Source: Anaerolineales bacterium UBA2200 (GTDB taxonomy: Bacteria > Chloroflexota > Anaerolineae > UBA2200). From it: a DNA stretch of 64,000 nt. Of the stretch, positions 1 to 8,425 are shown piece by piece. The stretch is taken from contig DCVA01000040.1 in the NCBI GenBank assembly GCA_002327925.1, positions 1 to 64,000 of the forward strand. The letters run 5' to 3'. Position 1 is the first letter of the stretch. Every line of letters starts with the position of its first letter. Below the pieces are notes generated by a model. That model was not told the DNA's origin. It searched no databases and saw only the letters and a program-made list of their open reading frames with translations. Position numbers and translations under genes: made by a program.

Positions 1-57
1 ACATTATCATTTGATTTGACGCGACCACCGCGTGTCCGAGCTGTCTGTCACGGCGAC

Positions 58-89
58 GAAAAAGCCAGGGCCTTGGTGATGCCCTGGCT
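58..89 (-). terminator. Intrinsic terminator downstream of the DUF5666 gene
   Basis: Read on the minus strand, a perfect 9-bp stem (AGCCAGGGC / GCCCTGGCT) with a 9-nt loop is followed directly by a run of five T residues. It lies about 30 nt past the stop codon of the DUF5666 gene, the right place to end that transcript. Confidence 0.85.
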
Positions 90-119
90 CTGAAGCCTCG
101 CTGTCTCAGGTACCGCCGG

Positions 120-1091
120 CTAGTCGATCGTCGCCAGAATCTCGATGCTGGTCGCGCTGAGCGTCCGGCTGTTTGACCAGGCGGCAACCACATGCGCCCG
201 AGCACCTATCCGCGGCGTTCCCTTGATGACCGTCTCGCCCGTTACCCATACCTCCCGTCCTCCCACGACCCACCGCCCCGTGTATACGGGCGGCCAGATG
301 GTGATGGTCGCGGGAAGCCTGTCGATTGGTGCAGTCCACTCAACTGTGCCGGGTTTGCTCTGGATGGTGATGGCGAGCGCCAGCACCACTCCGGTAACTG
401 AGGCAAGACCTCTTACTCGCGCCTTGGCTCCAATTGCTGGGGTTCCATCGATCACTGTCTCAGCGTTCAGCCGCACCCGGCGTCCGCCGACGACCCACAG
501 GTCGCGTGACATGCGCTGGATGACTCCCTCGAATTCCACAATGGGGAGGACCTTCGGAAGTACGTCAATGCGCAGCGCTTTGACCCCATCGTACGTACGC
601 GTTGCCACGACCCTGACCAGTGCGCCCAGTTGCAGCACCCCGGAGACGGGCGTCGACGCATCGTAATCGATCCGCAGGCCGTTTACCACTAGGTAGTCGT
701 TCTGCAGCTCGATGACAATCCCGCGGACGGTAAAGGTGCTCCATTGTCGCGGCGGATTTAGCACTCGGACGAGGATTGCCTCTAGCCTCGTCTCGACTGA
801 GTCTGCGGCGGTCACGCGCTTCGCAACCACCATTACCTGCGCGCCAATTGCCGCCGGTCCTTGCGTTTCGTCCACCATCGTCGCTTCCACTACCGTGAAA
901 GCACTCTCTCCTACCACCCAGATGCCTAACGCGCCATCGCTCGGTCGGTTCCTCACCTCACCGGTGAACCGCACAGCTCTCGTGCTCAAGGAAGGCGGTG
1001 GGACGCGGCTTTGCGCCAGAGCTCCAGGGCATGCTCCGGCGAGAACCAGAGTAGTGAGCACTAGTACCAGGATGTGCCTGTGCAATCTCAT
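120..1091 (-). CDS. Secreted protein with four DUF5666-like repeats
   Basis: 323 aa. Residues 1-27 form a Sec signal peptide: a basic start (MRLHRH), a hydrophobic core and an ALA-Q type cleavage site. The mature part is four tandem beta-rich repeats of about 65 residues. Each contains a W-V-V-G or Y-L-V-V-N-G core followed by a variant of T-x-I-x-G-x-P-x-I-G-A, the pattern of DUF5666 modules. The protein should be exported; its function is unknown, and DUF5666 modules are usually found in surface proteins. Start supported by AAGGAGA 8 nt upstream of ATG. No clear promoter is visible in the 130 nt upstream. A strong terminator follows the gene, so it is the last gene of its unit. Confidence 0.8.
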   Translation of the reverse strand: MRLHRHILVLVLTTLVLAGACPGALAQSRVPPPSLSTRAVRFTGEVRNRPSDGALGIWVVGESAFTVVEATMVDETQGPAAIGAQVMVVAKRVTAADSVETRLEAILVRVLNPPRQWSTFTVRGIVIELQNDYLVVNGLRIDYDASTPVSGVLQLGALVRVVATRTYDGVKALRIDVLPKVLPIVEFEGVIQRMSRDLWVVGGRRVRLNAETVIDGTPAIGAKARVRGLASVTGVVLALAITIQSKPGTVEWTAPIDRLPATITIWPPVYTGRWVVGGREVWVTGETVIKGTPRIGARAHVVAAWSNSRTLSATSIEILATID

Positions 1092-1221
1092 TTCCCGTCT
1101 CCTTTCCGCCGGCGCTCGAGGGCCTTGCCGGCTTCTCAGGGCGCTTGATGCCCTCTCTCCATGACGCAGCTTGTGCGTTGTCCTTACGCACCCTCAGCGG
1201 CGGCAGATCGCGCGAGGCAAG

Positions 1222-2184
1222 TCACTCGGCGAGCGCCTGAGCGAAAAGCCAGCTCCACAGTTCGGGCTCGCCGTAGGCCCTGTCCCAGGTCTCCGTGTGG
1301 GCCGTGTCCGGGTAGATGGTCAGCAGAGGCTGTCCACCACATTCTTTGAGCGCCTTCACCGCATTCATCGACGCCGACACAGGTACGTTGTTGTCGAGCT
1401 GCCCGTGAAAGGCCCACACGGGTGTGTCTCTCAGGCCGCAGATGGATTCTGGAATCGGTGCGTCGCGCGGCAGGTAATCAGCGCCGCCCGCTATGGGCAC
1501 CACAGCAGCGAATTGGTCCGGGTGCGCCATCGCGAGGGCCCAGGCTCCGTAGCCCCCCATACTGATGCCCGTCAGATAGATGCGGCTCTGATCGACGTGA
1601 TACTCGGCCTGTATGGTCTGGAGCAATGCGCTCAGCAGTGACGTCTGCGGCCACCAGCGCTTGCCCTCCCGGGATTGCGGCGCGAGCACCAGGGCTGGCA
1701 GATTCGTCCCTTCACTCAGGATTTTTGGCAGGCCCTGACGCGTAAGCACACTGGGATCGTCGCCCCATTCGAGTTGGCCGTGCAGGAAGAGGATCAGCGG
1801 CCACCCCGGCCCTGTCCCTGGGCCATAGCCGGTTGGGGTGTAGAGCAGGCACTTGACCACCTCGGTGTTCGGCGTGCCATCGGCCCCGGCGAAGTGAAGG
1901 GTCAGGGAGAGTGCGGTCTGCGCCGCAGGCTCAGCGGTCGGCACCGGCGTGGGCATCGGCCGGGTCGCGGTGGGAACAAAGGTGGGAGCGGGTTCGCTGA
2001 GATCTGGCGGACCAACAGCCGACCGTGGAGTGGGCGTCGTTGTTGGCACAGGCTCAGGTGTCGCGGACTCCCCGCAGGAGCCGCAGGCAGCAAGTACGAG
2101 CGCCATGACAGCCAGAGCAAACCTCTGGCACGGCGATCGGCGCACGGGTAGCCCGCTATGGGTCTCGTTGTGCCTGCAGTGCAT
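1222..2184 (-). CDS. Lipoprotein alpha/beta-hydrolase (esterase/PHB-depolymerase-like)
   Basis: 320 aa from the ATG chosen here (GAGG about 11 nt upstream); the frame stays open further upstream. The N terminus has a basic stretch (RRSPCQR), a hydrophobic core and an LAAC lipobox, so it should be lipid-anchored outside the cytoplasmic membrane. A Thr/Pro-rich linker follows, typical of extracytoplasmic lipoproteins. The catalytic domain has an oxyanion segment (ILFLHG), the nucleophile elbow G-I-S-M-G-G, an acidic residue near FHGQLDNNVP and a C-terminal His in PDTAHTETW. This is the organisation of secreted esterases and depolymerases of the prolyl-oligopeptidase-like group. The substrate cannot be told from sequence. 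Confidence 0.8.
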   Translation of the reverse strand: MHCRHNETHSGLPVRRSPCQRFALAVMALVLAACGSCGESATPEPVPTTTPTPRSAVGPPDLSEPAPTFVPTATRPMPTPVPTAEPAAQTALSLTLHFAGADGTPNTEVVKCLLYTPTGYGPGTGPGWPLILFLHGQLEWGDDPSVLTRQGLPKILSEGTNLPALVLAPQSREGKRWWPQTSLLSALLQTIQAEYHVDQSRIYLTGISMGGYGAWALAMAHPDQFAAVVPIAGGADYLPRDAPIPESICGLRDTPVWAFHGQLDNNVPVSASMNAVKALKECGGQPLLTIYPDTAHTETWDRAYGEPELWSWLFAQALAE

Positions 2185-2310
2185 GCGGCAATTATCCTCG
2201 ATTAGGTCTGCTGCGCAAAGGTGTCCGGCGGGCACAGGCCTATCCCGCACCCTGCTCTTCCTCTCGGGAGGCCGCTGTGGCCCGAGGCGATTCGCTCTTC
2301 ACTGTCCAAG

Positions 2311-2796
2311 TCAGATTACCTTGTCGTTCGTGCCCGCGAGCTGGCGCAGCAGCTCGGTCTGCCCGGTGTGATAGGTATCGTGGAAGTAGAGAAAGGCGAG
2401 GCGGTTTCCCAGAGACACCTCACCGCGATGATCCTTAACCAACACGGCCAGGTCGTTCTCGCTCAGGAGAGGCAGCACCTGGTTGATCCGCTCCTGGCAG
2501 GCCCTGAGTATGCCCAGCAGCCGCTCCAGACGCACCACATCGGGTCCGTCTCCGCAAACTGGTTCCGAGCCATGCCCGTAGCGGTCCGCCTCTTCGCGAC
2601 TCATGACTGGTCCTTGCCCCAGTGATATGCACACACTGTTGCGCGTCTCGGCGATGTGTCCGAGCACCCAGTTCATGCAGTTGGCCCGGAAGGTCGGCTG
2701 GAGCAAACACTGTTGGTGTGACAGTCCCTTAGTCTGTGCCTCAATGATGTCCAGGTTGCGCTGGAAGTGCTGCGCCAGTTCCGAGGGTGTGATCAC
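2311..2796 (-). CDS. DinB-family four-helix protein
   Basis: 161 aa from a GTG start preceded by AAAGGAGA; the open frame continues upstream but only this start has a good ribosome site. The His-containing helices fit the DinB/YfiT fold: NWVLGHIAETRN (first His), then HDTYHTGQTELLR near the C terminus (H-D-x-x-H-x-G-Q, two metal-ligand His). The spacing matches the usual metal-binding triad. DinB-like proteins include thiol-dependent transferases and damage-inducible proteins of unknown role, so no reaction is assigned. It lies 62 nt downstream of the C69 peptidase gene and is probably cotranscribed with it. Confidence 0.8.
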   Translation of the reverse strand: MITPSELAQHFQRNLDIIEAQTKGLSHQQCLLQPTFRANCMNWVLGHIAETRNSVCISLGQGPVMSREEADRYGHGSEPVCGDGPDVVRLERLLGILRACQERINQVLPLLSENDLAVLVKDHRGEVSLGNRLAFLYFHDTYHTGQTELLRQLAGTNDKVI

Positions 2797-2858
2797 GATC
2801 TCTCCTTTCTGAGATAAGCCGCGCGTTACAAGCTTGCTGGAAGTCTCTCGGGTTTCGC

Positions 2859-4220
2859 TCAGACAGGGAACCCGGCCGCCTTGTTGGTCCGATCCCAGGC
2901 CAGGCGAAAGAGGGCTGGCGCCGATCGCCGCACTTGCGCCGTGCGCACCCTCTCCAACCAGCGCTCCTCTGCGTCGCGCGCCCTGGCAAAACACCGCGCG
3001 GTCAGCGCTGACAGTTCCGCCCGGCGGTCGTGAGGATCATGATTGGCCAGAGTCGCTCTTGTCTTCTCAACGTCATCCAGCCACGCCGTCTCCAGTGCAT
3101 CACGTTCTGCGCGATACAGGGAGTGCCGAGTTGCATACTCGCGCAGGGTGGCGCGATGCAGACGCTCGTGCCTCCACCACATCGACTCGTCGTCGAAAGT
3201 CCCCTGAGCGTCTGGACCGACATAAGGCAAACCCGCTCCGCGTAGAAATACCGGCTTGAATACGCTCGTGCACGGCGCCGAGGTCCCCGTCAGCCAGAAG
3301 ACCGGGAATTCCCCGTCCAGATGTGCCACCATGGAGCCGGTTGACTGGCTGGGACGAGTCGGACCAAGGCTCGCGTGCACGCACAGGGTGTCCATCATCC
3401 AGCCCTTGCCAGGATTCCAGCCCGGATCGGCGGCTCCCGGGCCGTGGTCGCGCAGGGTCTCCCACATCGTCTGGACGCTGATGTGGCCGGCCTGGCTGGA
3501 GAGGAGGTCGAGAGAACGGCACTGACGGCGAGCGCAGCCGTCCAATCGTGTGTAGAGCAGATCCGAGTAGCAGCGTGCAAAGTCAAAATCCGTGGCAGAT
3601 TTGCACCACTTCTTCTCCACCGCGTGCTCCACCAGACCAGGCGACGCTTTGTCCCAGTTCTTCCCTATGGTTAGTCCGTTGGAGATGGTGCCTACGTCTG
3701 AAACCCGCTGCGCCGCCCAGAAGCGTCCGGCCGTCTCCAGACACCATGCCTCGCCCGAATCGGCGATCAAGAAGGAATTGTGATAGTAGGTGGGATGCCG
3801 ATATCCGCAATTGCCACTCTGACCGTAGCTTCCAAGCAGCTCAATAATCAGGTCCAGCGCCGCGCGGGCTGTGTCGGAGCGTTCGAGTGCCAGTCTCACC
3901 ATGTCCATTCCGATCAGTCCCGGTTTCTTGCCGTATGGCTCTCTCGTGAATACGGCCTCGTTGCCAATAGCCACGCCGTGCTCGTTGGCGCCCATTTCGG
4001 CACCCCACATCCAGAACGGTCGTGAGAGGATTACCTCGAAAGTCTCTGTGGCCTGCGGCAGCTCCAGGTAGGTGCACCGGACGGTCGCTCCCGCCGGGTG
4101 GGACTGACGGGGAACATGGGTCAAGATCTGCGCCTCGTTCGGCTCGCGGTCGCTGTTCTTGGCCAGGATGGTTCGCCCATCGCTCGTGGCCCTGCCCAGG
4201 GCCACCATGGTGTCGCACAT
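2859..4220 (-). CDS. Secernin-like peptidase, family C69
   Basis: 453 aa. The start is set by GGGAGGTG just before ATG, which makes Cys the second residue (M-C-D-T-M-V-A). C69/secernin enzymes are N-terminal-nucleophile hydrolases whose Cys is exposed after removal of the leading residues, so this start fits the family. Further family features are K-N-S-D-R-E at about residues 20-25, G-x-N-E-H-G-V-A-I-G-N-E around residue 75, and a D-S-G-E-A-W segment. The predicted role is dipeptide or amide-bond hydrolysis in the cytoplasm, as no signal peptide is seen. A promoter lies at 4245-4274. Confidence 0.85.
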   Translation of the reverse strand: MCDTMVALGRATSDGRTILAKNSDREPNEAQILTHVPRQSHPAGATVRCTYLELPQATETFEVILSRPFWMWGAEMGANEHGVAIGNEAVFTREPYGKKPGLIGMDMVRLALERSDTARAALDLIIELLGSYGQSGNCGYRHPTYYHNSFLIADSGEAWCLETAGRFWAAQRVSDVGTISNGLTIGKNWDKASPGLVEHAVEKKWCKSATDFDFARCYSDLLYTRLDGCARRQCRSLDLLSSQAGHISVQTMWETLRDHGPGAADPGWNPGKGWMMDTLCVHASLGPTRPSQSTGSMVAHLDGEFPVFWLTGTSAPCTSVFKPVFLRGAGLPYVGPDAQGTFDDESMWWRHERLHRATLREYATRHSLYRAERDALETAWLDDVEKTRATLANHDPHDRRAELSALTARCFARARDAEERWLERVRTAQVRRSAPALFRLAWDRTNKAAGFPV

Positions 4221-4244
4221 GACGCACCTCCCGCGTGGTTGGGA

Positions 4245-4274
4245 ATTATGGGTGGTAAGCAACTACTCCGTCAA
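4245..4274 (-). promoter_or_regulatory. Promoter of the C69 peptidase gene
   Basis: Minus strand: -35 TTGACG, 18-nt spacer, -10 CATAAT. It sits in the last bases before the peptidase ribosome site and abuts the 3' end of the GH31 gene. Confidence 0.6.
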
Positions 4275-4276
4275 AA

Positions 4277-7105
4277 CTAGCTGTGCTTCGCCGAACTGCG
4301 CTCTTCCGAGTGCGCCTCGCGACGGTCCGCCCACCAGAAGATCAAGACCCCCAGCAGTAGCAGGGCTGCGATGGACAGCCAGGGCCGTAGCTCGAGCTGG
4401 CGCTCACCCGCTGCCGTCGCGATTCCGGGCGTCAATTCCTGTGCCCCGCTCTGCTCTCCCATGTGCGCAACCAGGTCGAACACAAAGCCCTTTGCCAGGG
4501 CAACGTCGCACTGACCGGAACGAGCCAGAACGAGGTTGTCTCCGAGGTTATCCCAGCAGGCCGGCTCAGACGGTGTCCAGGAGGCTGCGCCGCTGCACCT
4601 GGGCAGGGCACTTCCATTCAAGGCGACCCCGCTGGCGGCCAGACCATCAAGAATCAGCCTTACCACATTGTCGCGATTCTGTATCGCACCCTCATAGTTG
4701 CCGGTCGCCGGGGCGATGTCAACGCGGGCTTGATTCCCTGTGAGTTTCTGTCTGATGACCGTTTGGCGCATCCGGCCTTCCTGGTAGGCGGTGGACTCGC
4801 CATCGTCCTCGTACAGAGTGAACTCGCTCCCTTCAGAAGAGGCGTACACTCCAAGGATCAATTCGTCACGTTGCGTTCCGTCCGTGCGCTGCCCGTCGAT
4901 GTTCATCGTGCGCTCATCCACGTACATCAGTGGCACGATAGCCCCTGAGCGCGCGTACAGGGGCAGCCGGAACTGACCATCCCTGTACAGTGGGACACCA
5001 TCCAGCCACTGGCCTGCACTCTCTGTCCACTCTCGCGTGTAATAGTCCACCCAAGCCCCGGCCGGCAGGTACACCTGCTTTTCGGAGGCGCCCTCCTCGG
5101 CCACCGTGGCCACCAGCAGGTCACGGCCTATCAGCTTCTCTCCGCCCATCTCGCGGACCATGGGGTCTCCGGGGTAGTAGAATACCAGAGGTGGGAATAG
5201 CGGATCACCGAACAGGTACGCCCTGTGCGCGAGCGAGTATAGGTACGGGTTCAGCTCGTAGCGCAGTCGAAGATTGGCGAGGTTGCTGGCAACGTCCCCT
5301 ACCCGGTCAGGGGCCGTCTCGTTACAGTTGCACAGGTTCTGTGTGTGGGGTCTGACCGGCACGTCAAGCATCGCGCCATCAGCGAACCACTGTGTGTATG
5401 TCTCGTTGAGGTCGCCCTGCAGTGCCTGCCGCATGAAGCCGCCCAGGTCACTGCCATAATAGTCGATCCCGGAGAAGGACATGTGCATCTGGGCGTTCTG
5501 CTGCGTTGCCAGACTTGACAGGTTGGATCCTATGTCGCCCGACCACATCGCCACCCCATAGCGCTGTGAGCCGGAGGTTCCGGAGCGACTCAGGATGAAC
5601 GGTCGCTGCAGCGGGCTCGTGCGTGCGTACCCTTCAAAGACACTCCGACTCCAGAGCAGGTTGTACAGATTGTGCGCAATTTCGTGGCTGTGGTCGGCTC
5701 CAGAAGCTTCCTCGATCCCGTGGTACCACCCACCTGGGTCGTACAATTCCGGCTCACCGAGGTCGGTCCAGTGCCCCACTACGCCGATCTCCACGAGCGG
5801 CCTGCGCTTGGTGTCGTGCCAGTAGGCCGCCCCCTCGCTGTTGCTCCAATCCAGCATGCCTCCGATACCCCACCAGGGATTGGTGGTCAGTATGGTAGCA
5901 TTACAGGTCTCGCACTCTCGCACGAGGTATCCGCGCTGCTCGAGATCCTGGAACTCTGGCAACTTCTGCCCGACGTAGGGCTGCTCGATCAGGACAATTC
6001 CGATGCCTTCCCGCTGCTTCAAGTAAGCGAACTTGCTCGTTGGATCGGGAAAGTGCTCGAGGTCCCACTCGAGACTGCCCATAGAAGTCTCGCCCGAACC
6101 GCTGACGATGCCGCCATACCACTGCAGGTCAAGCACAAATCCGTCCAGCGGAAAGCCATTGCTGCGCAGCGTGCTGAGCCGCTCGTCCAGCTCGGTCCAG
6201 CTGTCATAGCCGTATTCCGACACCCAGAGGCCGAACATCTTCTTGGGGGGTACGGGCGGCCGTCCTGTCAGCTCCAGGTAATCGCGCCTGAGGTCCAGCA
6301 GGTCGGGACCGGTCAGAACGTACAGCCTCAACACCTCGGCGGCGGCAGACACTCTCCAAAGGCTACCCTGAAGGTTCCAGGTCTGCCTGACAGGGCTGTC
6401 CAGAAAGAGCGCGTAGCAGTTTGCGTCAATGTCGAGGAAGTAGACGATGGGCATCTGGGTGTTCCCGACGTTGCCCCCGGCCATCGGCGTCATAGCGTTG
6501 CCGAATGGGCCGCCGGGTGTGCGTACCCTGCCAACCCAGTCGCCATTCACGGAGCCTGCGAGGGGAAACTGCTGCCCCAACCCGTACGCGTGCGTGAAGC
6601 CTGCCGGCTGCAGGCTGAATCCAGCCAGACCCGCCCCGCTGGCTGTAGGGCAAAGGGTTGTCAAGAGCAGATCTGGCTCGCGGGCTGTGTCGATCAGAGT
6701 CATGCACCGGTTGGCGGGGTCAAAGAGCAGTCCGATCGAGCCAGCGGTCACCCCGTTGCCCTCCACAACGAGGGCGCCGGTACCCGGATAATCGGTCTTG
6801 AGAACCATCGGGCTGTGCACAAGGGGTTCCGACGTGGAGGGCGCAGTGCCCGCGGTACCGATCTCGAGGTGCAAGAGGTCGTCGTCTAGCGCTTCGACGA
6901 CGACGTAGCCTTTTTCCGAAACGAATTGTGTGCGGGGCACATCAGCGCTCACCGGGGTAACAAGAAGCAGCGACAGAACTGCCAGCAGCAGGAGCCACCC
7001 GGAAGCAGCCATCCTGCCGCCCGGATCGATCAGGCGCCGCACCATGCCAGGCTCCCGCTGGAAGCCGGCAGCGTAGCCGCGCGACCGCGGCTCGTTAGAG
7101 CCCAA
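4277..7105 (-). CDS. Membrane-anchored glycoside hydrolase family 31 (alpha-glucosidase/xylosidase type)
   Basis: 942 aa from a TTG start two bases past the preceding stop; ATGs at residues 21 and 32 are alternatives. A hydrophobic signal segment lies at about residues 36-54. The GH31 (beta/alpha)8 barrel follows, with DGFVLDLQWYGG near 321-332, the nucleophile Asp448 in GHWTDLGEPE, and the acid/base Asp524 in AMWSGDIG. A C-terminal hydrophobic helix (about 905-925) ends in basic and acidic residues, so the enzyme is probably anchored by its C terminus with the catalytic domain outside. Predicted reaction: release of alpha-linked glucose or xylose from oligosaccharides. Coupled to the ATP-grasp gene upstream. 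Confidence 0.9.
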   Translation of the reverse strand: MGSNEPRSRGYAAGFQREPGMVRRLIDPGGRMAASGWLLLLAVLSLLLVTPVSADVPRTQFVSEKGYVVVEALDDDLLHLEIGTAGTAPSTSEPLVHSPMVLKTDYPGTGALVVEGNGVTAGSIGLLFDPANRCMTLIDTAREPDLLLTTLCPTASGAGLAGFSLQPAGFTHAYGLGQQFPLAGSVNGDWVGRVRTPGGPFGNAMTPMAGGNVGNTQMPIVYFLDIDANCYALFLDSPVRQTWNLQGSLWRVSAAAEVLRLYVLTGPDLLDLRRDYLELTGRPPVPPKKMFGLWVSEYGYDSWTELDERLSTLRSNGFPLDGFVLDLQWYGGIVSGSGETSMGSLEWDLEHFPDPTSKFAYLKQREGIGIVLIEQPYVGQKLPEFQDLEQRGYLVRECETCNATILTTNPWWGIGGMLDWSNSEGAAYWHDTKRRPLVEIGVVGHWTDLGEPELYDPGGWYHGIEEASGADHSHEIAHNLYNLLWSRSVFEGYARTSPLQRPFILSRSGTSGSQRYGVAMWSGDIGSNLSSLATQQNAQMHMSFSGIDYYGSDLGGFMRQALQGDLNETYTQWFADGAMLDVPVRPHTQNLCNCNETAPDRVGDVASNLANLRLRYELNPYLYSLAHRAYLFGDPLFPPLVFYYPGDPMVREMGGEKLIGRDLLVATVAEEGASEKQVYLPAGAWVDYYTREWTESAGQWLDGVPLYRDGQFRLPLYARSGAIVPLMYVDERTMNIDGQRTDGTQRDELILGVYASSEGSEFTLYEDDGESTAYQEGRMRQTVIRQKLTGNQARVDIAPATGNYEGAIQNRDNVVRLILDGLAASGVALNGSALPRCSGAASWTPSEPACWDNLGDNLVLARSGQCDVALAKGFVFDLVAHMGEQSGAQELTPGIATAAGERQLELRPWLSIAALLLLGVLIFWWADRREAHSEERSSAKHS

Positions 7106-7107
7106 CG

Positions 7108-8130
7108 TCAGAACCAGTGCTGCTTAAAGCGTGGGTGTCGCTCGGCGGCCAGCGTGATCAGATGGCTGATCATCTGGCCGTACGTGTAACCCTCGGCGGC
7201 GGCAGCGCGAGCGATGCTGGCATCAGCGCTGATGTCCGCGTTAGGATTCACGTCGATCACGTAAAAGATGCCATCGCGCAGGCGCACGTCCATGCGCGCA
7301 TAGTCGCGGCACTGGACCGCGGTGAATGCGGCGAGGCAAATGCGCTCCAGTTGAGCGTACTCGTATGGCGTTAGGTCGGCCGGTACACGGGCGTTGATTT
7401 CTTCGTACTGGTTGGATCCGGGGGTGAATTTGGCGTCAAAGGTGCAGAGGCGCTGATGGACATCTTGAAAGAAGCCATAGTCCATCTCTACGGGCGCCAG
7501 TATGTGTGGGTCACCATCGCCGAACACTGGCACGTAGAACTCACGACCGTCGATAAAATCCTCGACAATGGCCGGCTGGGCATACGTGTCCAGCACGTAC
7601 TCGATGCGATGCTCCATCTCATCGGGAGAAAGCACGACAGACTCGGTAGAGATGCCCACACTGCTGTGCTCGAGACTGGCCTTGACGATGGCCGGGAAGC
7701 AGTTCCAACCATCCTTCTGCGCACGCGAGTACAGCCGCCAGCGCGGGATGGTGATGCCGTGTTGAGTCAGGCGTTCCTTGACGCGCGGCTTGTCCCAGCT
7801 AAAGGCTAGGGCATCGGCGCACGCTCCCGTGAAGGTGAAGCCCGAGTCTTCAAGCATCTGTGCGACGCGATAGTCGCTGTGACTGATGCCGGGGATGGCT
7901 TCGCACCAGTTGAGCACCACGTAGTCGTCCGGATCGAACTGCCTCAGCAACGATGGCAGGTCCGGGTTGTGAAGGGGAGCGCTCACCACTGGATGCCCGA
8001 GCTCCGCAACGGCAGTTTGCAGCTCAGAGACAGCCTGTTCGACTTCTTCGATTTCTGGCCCAGTCCAGGAGTGATCCACGTTGTGGAGCAACAAGATGGG
8101 CAAATCAGTGCGCGTTCTAACCTGCGCCAT
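7108..8130 (-). CDS. ATP-grasp enzyme, D-Ala-D-Ala ligase-like
   Basis: 340 aa. The layout matches the D-alanine-D-alanine ligase superfamily: an N-terminal Rossmann-like part (residues 1-110), then an ATP-grasp domain with the nucleotide-binding Lys in FPAIVKASLEHSSVGI, the adenine-side acidic residues in AIVEDFIDGREFYVP, and the Mg site D-V-R-L-R-D-G-I-F-Y-V-I-D-V-N-P-N. Such enzymes join a carboxylate to an amine through an acyl phosphate. True Ddl function is not established: the N-terminal motifs differ and the partner is a glycosidase. ATG preceded by GGGGGTGG; strong promoter at 8255-8283. First gene of a two-gene unit with the GH31. Confidence 0.85.
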   Translation of the reverse strand: MAQVRTRTDLPILLLHNVDHSWTGPEIEEVEQAVSELQTAVAELGHPVVSAPLHNPDLPSLLRQFDPDDYVVLNWCEAIPGISHSDYRVAQMLEDSGFTFTGACADALAFSWDKPRVKERLTQHGITIPRWRLYSRAQKDGWNCFPAIVKASLEHSSVGISTESVVLSPDEMEHRIEYVLDTYAQPAIVEDFIDGREFYVPVFGDGDPHILAPVEMDYGFFQDVHQRLCTFDAKFTPGSNQYEEINARVPADLTPYEYAQLERICLAAFTAVQCRDYARMDVRLRDGIFYVIDVNPNADISADASIARAAAAEGYTYGQMISHLITLAAERHPRFKQHWF

Positions 8131-8254
8131 TCACCGCCACCCCCGTCACATAGTCGCGGGTCCCAGCCCCCACCGCTGCAGCCGCAGTGCCCCTCCAGCT
8201 TGGACGGACGGCACCGGTGCGGGGCTGCGCGCAGGCCGCCTGTCCACTCAATGG

Positions 8255-8283
8255 ACTGTACCCCAATTGTGGCTTGATGTCAA
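8255..8283 (-). promoter_or_regulatory. Promoter of the ATP-grasp/GH31 operon
   Basis: Minus strand: perfect -35 TTGACA, 17-nt spacer, -10 TACAGT, leaving a 5' leader of about 120 nt before the ATP-grasp start. The rest of the 295-nt gap to the amine oxidase stop shows no gene. Confidence 0.75.
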
Positions 8284-8425
8284 AACACGGATGAGACAGA
8301 CGCTGAGGTGGCGGGCGCGATGGCTGCATTATGTAGCATAGCGCTGCCGGCGCGCATGGAGGCTGTTATGCGGGCCAGTAGTTATGTACAATCTGAGTAG
8401 CGTTTGGTATAGAGTGATCAACTCC

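Noticed and set aside
5672..6889. 405-codon plus-strand open frame
   Set aside because: It lies antisense to the GH31 gene, whose catalytic motifs are in the other strand; no ribosome site or family match. A GC-rich shadow frame.
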